From Ampelomyces quisqualis (lineage: Eukaryota > Ascomycota > Dothideomycetes > Pleosporales > Phaeosphaeriaceae), in NCBI GenBank assembly GCA_018398575.1, contig JAGTXZ010000005.1, positions 992,001-1,056,000 of the forward strand: a stretch of DNA of 64,000 nucleotides. The letters run 5' to 3'. Positions 57,021 to 64,000 of this stretch are shown piece by piece. Positions within the stretch are counted from its first letter, which is position 1. Each line of letters begins with the position of its first letter. The position numbers and the translations under genes are program-made. Below the pieces are notes generated by a model. That model saw only the letters and a program-made list of their open reading frames with translations. It was not told the origin of the DNA and ran no database searches.

Positions 57021-58722
57021 TTAGGCGCGACAGTTCTGTGCATGGTTTACTTTTCCAGCTACCTTCTCTGGCAATAATCTCAGGAGGCCGGAGAGGCCAA
57101 ACGCCAGTATTACCAGAATAAGCCAGAACAGATGCCCACCAAGAATATGATACTTCACGCCTGCTGCATATATGCTGGTAGCAAGTGCGGGAGCTACTGC
57201 GCGAAGACCGCTTTGACCGACCAGAACAATGGCATTCAGTGTTCCGAGAGTTTCTTGCGAAGGCGCGATATCGTTTACCGCGAGTTGAACGGCGGCTATT
57301 TTTTGTCAGCGATGGATATAACAAAAGACGTGGACAAAAACATACTAAAAGACATAGCGACACCGCTACCCAGGGCGAGAGTCAGCGGTGCAGTCGCCCA
57401 GAACACCGCTTTGAGACGATACCGAAGGAGCGTGTTGAACAAAACACTGCTGGCGAAGAACAGCGGCCATGCATACGCGCAGTAATACAGTACGTCTTGA
57501 GTTCCCACTCGTTTGTGTAGACGCGGGAAGCCTAAAAGTAACCATACAGCTTGTGAACCTCCAGCCAATGCTACGAAGATAGCGATGAGCTCTGGTGTGA
57601 AACCAATACCTCCAAGGCGGACTGGGGTGTACATGAAGACAGGATTGACCGCGGTGAATGTGAAAGCCAACATCATCACGTAGTTGTAGATCAGGATTAC
57701 TCGCGCAACACCGGGATGTTTTAGGAGTTTCCAAGTGGACATAGGAGACTCGTCCGTCGCTCTCTTATCGGTATGTGTGTGCAACGTCTGGCAGGGTCAG
57801 TATGCCTCGACTTGCCATTGAAGGAGTACGCTTACCTCTTTGACGAAAAATGTTGTTGTAAGTGCTGCAGAAATTGCGACAAAACCAGTCGCTATACCAG
57901 GTAGCGCATAAGGGAAGTCGTGGAAGAACTGTATCTTTCCAAAGGTTCGGGTGTATTTTGCGGCTGGTGTTTCCAGGGCACCACCTAATCTGTATGTCAA
58001 CTCCGAGTTCTAAGTGATCGCGCACGGAGACTAACCTAGCAGCGGCCCGATGAAAAGTCCCAAGTTCCGAGAAAAAGCAAAGTAGCTAAAAGCCATTGCT
58101 TGCGTGCTCCTCGTGCTGTTCTCGCTGAGCATAGCTCTCACTGTGACAACGGTTCCAGCGAAGACCCCAGCAAGGCATCTCATTGCAATCATTTGCCAGA
58201 GCGACTGGCTCATGCCGAATAGGGCCATCGAGATGGCGACTCCTACCAGGGATATGATCAAGGGCGGTTTTCTTCCGTACCGATCAGAGGCCTATACAAG
58301 TCAGCTATACGTACTCGATTACAGGAGTCAATACATACTTTACCCCAAAGCATCAAGACACACATCTGAGTCGCAGAGAATAGGCTCTCGATCAGCCCGG
58401 AGTAGAAGCCAACCTCTTCCTTTGGCACATTGCCGACCTTTTCGATCATGAAGTTGATGTAGGGGAATATCCCAAAGAAGGCGATGGGTTCTACCACAGC
58501 AGTATAGCATAGCAAGAAGATCTGCGAGCGAGGTGCTGGAGTTTCTTCTTCCGCTTCGTTACCCTCTTCGTTCTCCCTAGCATCGTCTTTTTGATTGTTG
58601 AGTTGTTGCGATGGTGATGCAGATTCTGCTATCGGTATTGGCTCAACGTCGGCAAGTAGAGGCGTTCGCTCATCACTGGAGTTCGATCTCAGGCCACCAT
58701 CTTGCTCAGTGTTTGATGGCAT
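57021..58722 (-). CDS. MFS transporter (drug:H+ antiporter-like)
   Basis: Minus-strand exons 58722..58339, 58291..58036, 57984..57836, 57787..57346 and 57295..57021 give 501 aa. The N-terminus (1-65) is acidic and cytosolic with a DERTPLL motif resembling a vacuolar dileucine signal. Twelve spans follow. Motif A is GKASDRYGRKPPL; motif-C-like GLFIGPLLGG lies in TM5; the second half has NDIAPSQETLGTLNAIVLVGQSGLRA, typical of the fungal ZRT/Mfs multidrug family. The last intron (57296..57345) is needed to bridge an apparent stop and has perfect GTATGT, CGCTGAC and TAG signals. Substrate unknown. Confidence 0.88.
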
Positions 58723-59235
58723 TGTGCTCCGCCAAACGTTCTGAGATAAAGACCTGTGTGGTGTGGACACTTGACTTGCGAAACGAATACGGCAGTAACA
58801 ATGGAAACGTCTCGGCGAAGTGAACAAAGCCAATGAAGGTGCGAGGAGATTTAGTCTGATTGCAGAATTGTCAGGAGTACAATCAACAACGCGTCGCTCG
58901 ATATTTGATGCGTGTCGTCTGAGCTGTTGGCGCTAGGCTATGGCCATTCGCATTTTCGGTGATCTGCGGAAGTGGATGGCTGGGGGAAGGATAAAACAGG
59001 GCCCGAGCTCGGCAGCTGATCGTTTGAACGATGCAAAAGTTGGGAGCGAGCACCTCGGGAGTGAATTGCAACGCTACGTACTCGCGCTGATTTCGAGGCT
59101 TCGCAGATTTAGCGTGCTTGAGTGTGCATCCCTAGCCAATGCACCCCAAGCGGCTAGCTTGAACTCCACTCAGATCAGCCCTTTACTTTTCAACTTCAAC
59201 AAGTAAGTCACCCAACAGCACGACATCAACTCATC
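58723..59235. promoter_or_regulatory. Divergent promoter MFS / MYND gene
   Basis: 513 bp between start codons on opposite strands. No TATA-like box close to either. No other feature seen. Confidence 0.4.
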
Positions 59236-59763
59236 ATGGCGAGCCGCGAGATACTCTTGCGATTCATGGTTATTGGCTTCGGCGACAGAAACCCAAAGGA
59301 ATGGACTCACAAACGCTCTGTTCCAGCAAGCCTTATCGCTTCCTTCCCTGCGGAAAGCACACCTGCATATCAACAGCAATTCCGCGAAGAAGTCACAAAG
59401 ATAGTGACTCAATACCAGGCCGAGTGTGAAGAAAAAGGCGGCAAAATCTGCGTTGCTTGCCATGGACGATCAGCCACTCCTGTCATAACACCATGTTCCT
59501 ACCTACACATCCCCGAGGAGCCGTTCATCAACATCATAATCCAGCCTACTTGTAACGCTCAAGAATGTCGTACAGCGGCAGCAAAAGTTATGGAAGATAC
59601 CATGGGTGGAGTCAATGGCGGCAATGAAGACAACAAGAATATTTGTGCGGCTTGTGGGAAGGAGGGGGGCCTGAAGAGGTGTTCGAAATGCAAGAGCATT
59701 GGTTACTGCGGAGTTGACTGTCAAAAGAGAAATTGGAAGTGGCACAAGAGAGTTTGCGCATAA
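59236..59763 (+). CDS. MYND zinc-finger protein, 175 aa
   Basis: Single exon. The C-terminus is a complete MYND finger (about 137-174: CAACGKEGGLKRCSKCKSIGYCGVDCQKRNWKWHKRVC), with C-x2-C...C-x2-C...C-x3-C...H-x3-C spacing; MYND fingers mediate protein contacts. The N-terminal part starts MASREILLRFMVIGFGDRNPKEWTHKR and contains two CxxC-type pairs (CVACHG; later Cys). It has no SET domain, so it is not a SMYD methyltransferase. A second, separate MYND-like module follows downstream of the stop codon. Exact role unknown. Confidence 0.8.
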   Translation: MASREILLRFMVIGFGDRNPKEWTHKRSVPASLIASFPAESTPAYQQQFREEVTKIVTQYQAECEEKGGKICVACHGRSATPVITPCSYLHIPEEPFINIIIQPTCNAQECRTAAAKVMEDTMGGVNGGNEDNKNICAACGKEGGLKRCSKCKSIGYCGVDCQKRNWKWHKRVCA

Positions 59764-59861
59764 AGTGGCTGGTGGCTCGTCCTAGTCGTCCGGATGTCTA
59801 GACGTGATGACTGATCGTAGCGCTGTCGAGGCTGTCCAGAAATACGGCTGAGAAATATGGG

Positions 59862-60002
59862 ATGGAGCATCTCAAATGCTGCATTGGATGCTCCGCTGGG
59901 AAATACTGCTCGGTGAACCATCAGCGGGAGAATTGGCAGGCTCACAAGGAGCTTTGCAGGGAGCTTGCTACTGGTGCGCAGCTTTTGCAGTTTTACTTCT
60001 GA
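59862..60002 (+). pseudogene. Second MYND-finger module without its own gene body
   Basis: A 46-codon frame from ATG 59862 reads MEHLKCCIGCSAGKYCSVNHQRENWQAHKELC and then LATGAQLLQFYF, matching the second half of a MYND finger (C-x2-C, C-x?-H, W, H-x3-C). It lies 100 bp past the stop of the previous gene with an in-frame stop just upstream, so it is a relic, an alternative 3' exon, or the remains of a tandem duplicate. Confidence 0.6.
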
Positions 60003-60349
60003 GAAATCAAGGTAGGATTACTTCGCCCTCAGTTCAGATCGTGCATTGAATTAGAACAGGGCTCGTGGCATCATTCTTAACTGCGTATCTTCTGGCTTCC
60101 AATATTGGACAATTCAACGTGGCGTCTGGCGGACGTGGACTGGACTTGATAGCATACGGAGCAGAAGTATTTTTTTGATAGGTCACAGACTTATTGACAA
60201 CATGTTACATTGTCGCCCGTCGTGGTTTATGGACTGTTCCCATAGAAGATACCGGTTAGTCCGAGCTCCGTTATGTCCGAAGGTGGTCGCGCGGAACCCA
60301 TTCCGAATCCTTCACAAACTCGCCTCTTGGACTCTTCTCACATTACACC
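60003..60349. other. Intergenic before AIM32
   Basis: Probable promoter; no gene or repeat noticed. Confidence 0.4.
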
Positions 60350-61436
60350 ATGTCTTTCCCACTTGCGCGTCTATCACGTGCGCCTGCATTCTGCATACGA
60401 CAATGTCAATCTAATTCGCCTCTACGCCCTTTCTCGTTCACGCAAACCCGCCCTCAGACCTCGATCCCCACGACAGCAGCATGTCCCTCACCAACATGCG
60501 AATGCGCCTCTTTCCCTCCTGAGCTTGATATCGATCGCAAGACTCCACTTCTGAATACGATGGCTGCATACGCCGAACAAGTGGTTCTCTGCACCGGAAA
60601 AGAAGATTGGCACAGTAACATCGAGCAAGAAGAAGGCGCGACAGGCACCTTTGTAAAAGGTTTGAAGGGAGTAATAGGCAAAGGGGGCGAGGCGTTTGAT
60701 GTTTGTTCGTTCCCTATCCATACAAATTGCAGCAGCATATGCTAACCATGTCCTCACTCAGCCATTCCATAACGTCGTCATAACCGCCTCGTCATTACCA
60801 GCCAGCGAAGCACCGAACACAACCACCGCACTACTCTTCCCCGCGTTCAAGCGCATACCCTCGATTCCACATACATCAGAATCATGGAGCGCCTTCGCAA
60901 CCGCTTACCTCAAAGCCCGCACCCTCCACCCCATGCACCAAGGCCTCCCACAGGACCAAAAAGCTAAACTCCTCCGCGACAAAAGCTCGGCAGACAAACT
61001 CCCTGCCGCAGAGCCCATCACCAAGCTCACGATACTTATATGCGGCCACGGCGGCCGCGATCAACGCTGTGGTATCCTCGGTCCGATTCTACAATCTTCA
61101 TTCCGCGCTGAGTTCCAACGGCGCGGTGTCGACGCAGATGTCGCGCAGATAAGTCACATTGGCGGACACAAGTATGCTGGGAACGTGATTATGTATCTCC
61201 CTCCCAGTCTCTCGGGCAACGCGCTCAAGGGGACGGGGATATGGTATGGTCGTGTGGGGCCGGAGAATGTGGAGGGACTTGTTGAGGAGACGGTTGGACG
61301 GGGGAGAGTGGTGACGGAGTTACTGAGGGGAGGGATTACGGTGGAAGGGGGGAATATAGGGAGGATGGTGGAAGCGGAAATGGTGAGGGAGAATGGGGGC
61401 GGGGGGTTAAGGTTGAAGCCCAGAGGGCGAGGGTAG
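60350..61436 (+). CDS. AIM32: Altered inheritance of mitochondria protein 32 (thioredoxin-like ferredoxin)
   Basis: Exons 60350..60700 and 60762..61436 give 341 aa. The family has a sucrase/ferredoxin-like, thioredoxin-fold domain that holds a 2Fe-2S cluster and acts in mitochondria. The N-terminus (MSFPLARLSRAPAFCIRQCQ) is Arg-rich, no acid, a good presequence. CPSPTCEC (about 45-52) and ICGHGGRDQRCGILGP with the later HIGGHKYAGNVIMY are the cluster and redox motifs. The intron (60701..60761) is phase 0 with GTTTGT...CAG. The Gly-rich C-terminus is a low-complexity end. Identification is firm. Confidence 0.93.
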
Positions 61437-61603
61437 ATGATTTGATTTATACTTTGAAAAACCAAGTCCATTCCACTCTCAAGTCCGAAATGGTGACTAT
61501 CGTGTTGGTGCTTGAGCATGAAAGTGGTGTGTGTGTGTTGTACATGTTTATATCTACATCCCATAAGCCTTGCTCAACGCCATGTGCACCCATCAGCCTG
61601 CCT

Positions 61604-64000
61604 TCATCCCCACTTTGGCTTCTTCCTCACCGCCCTCCAATTAGGATTCGGATCCTCGCCCGCAAGTCCCAGCCAATCCCCCACGCCCTCGTCATCCTGG
61701 TCCTCGGGCCTCGAATCCCTACCCGCAAGCCACGTCCGATTGCCCAAATCACCGTCCTCCCCATCACCATGGACATGAATTTCGACATTTTCCGTAACTT
61801 GGTCTTTCCCCGTCAGAGATCCGGACATCTTCTGTCCCGCCCACAGACTAATAATCTGTTCCCAAACGTCGACGAACCGCTCTGCCCGAAAGCTCACCCA
61901 GCTCTCGTCCAAGTACTTGAAGTTTTTTTTCTTGTCTAGCTTTAGAGCTTCTCGCGACATTCCCAATATGGATACTAGTTTTTCATCTGACACGGCCGGC
62001 ATTTTCCGGGGCGTGCCCGGGTCGTCGACTTGAGAGTTATTCCACTTGCGATATGCGCGAAGTTTGCGCTTGATGGAGTACCGCTGAACGGGTAAGAGTG
62101 TCCCCGTGAGGGGGTATGTGGGACTTTGGTCAGAAAGTTGAATGAGTTGTTCGAGGAATATGGCGTTTTCGGCTGTGATCAAGTTTTGGATAGCAGAGCT
62201 TGTCAATTCGGTAGGAATGGAGCCGACAATATGTTCTGGTGCGATGTTCGGTGATGTTGGGTAATTTGCAAACTCTGCTTCGGATATTGCTATTTCCTCG
62301 TCGCTGGGCGGCCAAGGTCGCGCGCGAGCTGAGCTCTTGAGAGCGCGGATTACTGCCGCGCGTTGCACGGGAAACACATGAGGTGGTACATAGCGGGGCC
62401 GGAGGTATTTTGGCAAGGCATACATGAGCGTGTTGACACGAGCATGAACTTTCTGTACGTCTATGGCGTCGGTCGCAGGAAGTAATGGCAGGCACAGGTT
62501 CGCTTGGAGGTCGCAACTTTGAGACGTGATTTGTGCGGGACTCGCCTCTTGAGTCGGTTGTGATTCTTCGAGGACTCCTGGCGACATCCCCGCCCTATGC
62601 GTTTTAGGTACTGCCTGCACTGATACGATTACATCGCTCTGAAGTACTGTCGAAGCTTGGTCGTCTATAGCTAGTGAAGACCTCTCATTGCTGTCGTAAT
62701 TCATTAACGTCGCCCTCTGTCCTTGATGTGAAGTAGGACTCACACTCGTGCCTCCATCAGCAAGCTTCTTGATCGGATCAGACCCACGTACTCTGCCCTT
62801 TCCCTTCTTTGGGCTCACGATATTGCAAATTCGGCCTTTGTTGGCAGTGATCACTTGCCAGTCTTCAGGGACAAATTCGTACAGCGGATGTGGCCGTCCG
62901 GTATCGCTAAGGTTCCAAACTTTGCCTGACTCTGGTGCAAGCCACTCTTTGCTTTCTGGGGTCTGGACTACCTGATCGAGTACCCATCGTGCCATTTCCA
63001 CCTTGTCAGACAGAATGCCCGTATCCGTCATCTTGCCGATCTCAACTTCAAACTTGCGCTTACCATCAACTTGTACTACGCATTTCATGGTTCGGGTGAG
63101 TCGCGGTATGATGTCGAGATCGGCTTTGGGGAACCCGGTAGCAAATACAGTAGCAGGCCTTGAACGGGAGCAATTATCGGCAGATTCTGAGCTGGGCATC
63201 GCAGTGAGCAGATGCCACGCTTCTTCTGCCACACCAGGAGCTATGGGGGCTACCATGCGAACGAGGTGCGCCAGCGAGTACCATTTGAGATATGGGGTGA
63301 CGACAGAAGAGTCGGGAGTGTCATGGATGGTGTTCGTTAGCGTCATGAGATCGCTCACGATAGTGTTAAGGGAGTACGTCTGCGAGTAAGACTCGTTGAC
63401 ACTTGCGATGGTCTGTTGCGTTTTGATCCACAGCTCATTGTCTTGCTGCGTGAGCGGCTCTAGCAAACTTTCCAGTGGCAATTCTTTCGGTACTTGGAGT
63501 GGTTTCAGTACATTCTTGTGTGCGAGATCAATCAAGATATCCATAAGCGTTGCGTCAGGGCTCACTGGAATCTCGAATGGGGCGAGGTCATCCTCGAGCA
63601 TCCATGAGGCAGTCGAAAGCCGCACGACACGTAACAGCCAACGTTGAACACCTTTGATCTTCCTCGAATCCCATTCTAGGACATCGCCTATTGGTGCTTG
63701 GAAAAGCATGTGGGCTCTTGTGGCATCAGCACCGTAGCTCGCAATTGTAGCACCTGGATCCACGCCGTTGTACTTGCTCTTGGACATCTTTTCGTAGCTG
63801 ACAGTAGGAATCAGTCCAGAGGATTTGATCCGTGGCATGGACGGGGTCGCCAAATCAAGCTCATCTGGCCGCAAGAATCGTCCATTCTCTGGGTTTGTGA
63901 ATGTCTCCCCATGGACCATTCCTTGTGTGATGAGTTGCTTGAAAGGCTCTCCATTGACAGATTTACCTTGCGGCCATGTAGAAGTTGATGCGAGGAACTT
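61604..64000 (-). CDS. NAM2: Mitochondrial leucyl-tRNA synthetase, C-terminal part with long extension (5' partial)
   Basis: The frame runs from the window edge (codon-exact at 64000) to a stop at 61604, 798 visible residues; the N-terminal Rossmann and editing domains lie beyond. Visible: GEPFKQLITQGMVHGETF, KMSKSKYNGVDP (KMSKS at visible 71-75), GADATRAHMLFQAP, the helical anticodon-binding domain and a final MKCVVQVDGKRKFEVEIGK segment. It charges mitochondrial tRNA-Leu; in yeast Nam2 also helps group I splicing. After the normal end, about 450 further residues continue in one frame, including a Ser/Gln-rich disordered part and a compact, charged C-terminal block (FLEQLIQLSDQSPTYPLTGTLLPVQRYSIKRKLRAYRKW, SWVSFRAERFVDVWEQIISLWAG). 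I do not recognise that extension. Confidence 0.92.
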   Translation of the reverse strand, partial: KFLASTSTWPQGKSVNGEPFKQLITQGMVHGETFTNPENGRFLRPDELDLATPSMPRIKSSGLIPTVSYEKMSKSKYNGVDPGATIASYGADATRAHMLFQAPIGDVLEWDSRKIKGVQRWLLRVVRLSTASWMLEDDLAPFEIPVSPDATLMDILIDLAHKNVLKPLQVPKELPLESLLEPLTQQDNELWIKTQQTIASVNESYSQTYSLNTIVSDLMTLTNTIHDTPDSSVVTPYLKWYSLAHLVRMVAPIAPGVAEEAWHLLTAMPSSESADNCSRSRPATVFATGFPKADLDIIPRLTRTMKCVVQVDGKRKFEVEIGKMTDTGILSDKVEMARWVLDQVVQTPESKEWLAPESGKVWNLSDTGRPHPLYEFVPEDWQVITANKGRICNIVSPKKGKGRVRGSDPIKKLADGGTSVSPTSHQGQRATLMNYDSNERSSLAIDDQASTVLQSDVIVSVQAVPKTHRAGMSPGVLEESQPTQEASPAQITSQSCDLQANLCLPLLPATDAIDVQKVHARVNTLMYALPKYLRPRYVPPHVFPVQRAAVIRALKSSARARPWPPSDEEIAISEAEFANYPTSPNIAPEHIVGSIPTELTSSAIQNLITAENAIFLEQLIQLSDQSPTYPLTGTLLPVQRYSIKRKLRAYRKWNNSQVDDPGTPRKMPAVSDEKLVSILGMSREALKLDKKKNFKYLDESWVSFRAERFVDVWEQIISLWAGQKMSGSLTGKDQVTENVEIHVHGDGEDGDLGNRTWLAGRDSRPEDQDDEGVGDWLGLAGEDPNPNWRAVRKKPKWG

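Noticed and set aside
57296..57345. Apparent premature stop in the MFS transporter at 57.3 kb
   Set aside because: A 50-nt intron with GTATGT, CGCTGAC and TAG bridges it in frame, so the gene is intact.

Overview
The window reads as nuclear DNA of a filamentous ascomycete, most likely a Dothideomycete close to Pleosporales. The reasons are about 50-nt GT-AG introns with CTAAC/CTGAC-type branch sites, fungal-only families (HET proteins, YME2, AIM32, fungal CorA-like and TLC proteins), and typical ascomycete versions of the housekeeping genes. The organism is an inference from gene content. I assembled exon chains by hand; nearly all keep frame across every junction and give protein lengths usual for the family.

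Layout. 0-12 kb is dense housekeeping: 3' part of NADH-glutamate synthase (GLT1), YME2, adenylate kinase (ADK1, with a GC-AG intron), the SNARE BET1, an SNRNP27-type splicing protein and Elongator subunit ELP5. 12.8-24.4 kb is accessory: a degenerate short-chain dehydrogenase, an orphan 320-aa protein, a CorA-like membrane protein lacking the usual GMN motif, a 17-exon HET-like membrane protein with micro-exons, and an orphan two-anchor membrane protein. 24.4-28.0 kb is gene-poor: one possible 89-aa protein, a tandem 101-bp repeat and a decayed aquaporin pseudogene. 28.4-36.5 kb: dolichyl-diphosphatase (CAX4), RWD-RBR E3 ligase (ITT1), an LtrA-family membrane protein with an in-frame intron, and the release-factor methyltransferase MTQ1. 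36.7-40 kb: a small orphan and a sugar-transporter gene broken by one extra base. 40.2-48.2 kb: DEAH helicase ECM16/DHR1, a PAC3-like proteasome chaperone, FES1 and actin (exactly 375 aa in six exons). 48.9-51.3 kb: a canonical HET-domain gene. 51.3-55.1 kb: an A/T-rich stretch with transposon debris (a 157-bp TA-flanked MITE, a 38-bp-arm foldback, a perfect 28-bp palindrome). 55.1-64 kb: a TLC-type membrane protein, an MFS transporter, a MYND-finger protein with a second MYND module after its stop, AIM32, and the C-terminal part of mitochondrial leucyl-tRNA synthetase with a long unexplained extension.

The genes do not form an operon or an obvious biosynthetic cluster. Several neighbours are divergent pairs sharing short promoters (ECM16/PAC3 about 200 bp, FES1/ACT1 about 1 kb, CAX4/ITT1 about 430 bp, ELP5/SDR). 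Mitochondrial functions recur (YME2, MTQ1, AIM32, LeuRS), but scattered. I found no tRNA, rRNA or CRISPR. I see no clear new multi-gene system; the best leads are the micro-exon HET-like gene, the LeuRS extension, the split MYND locus and the repeat-rich island.
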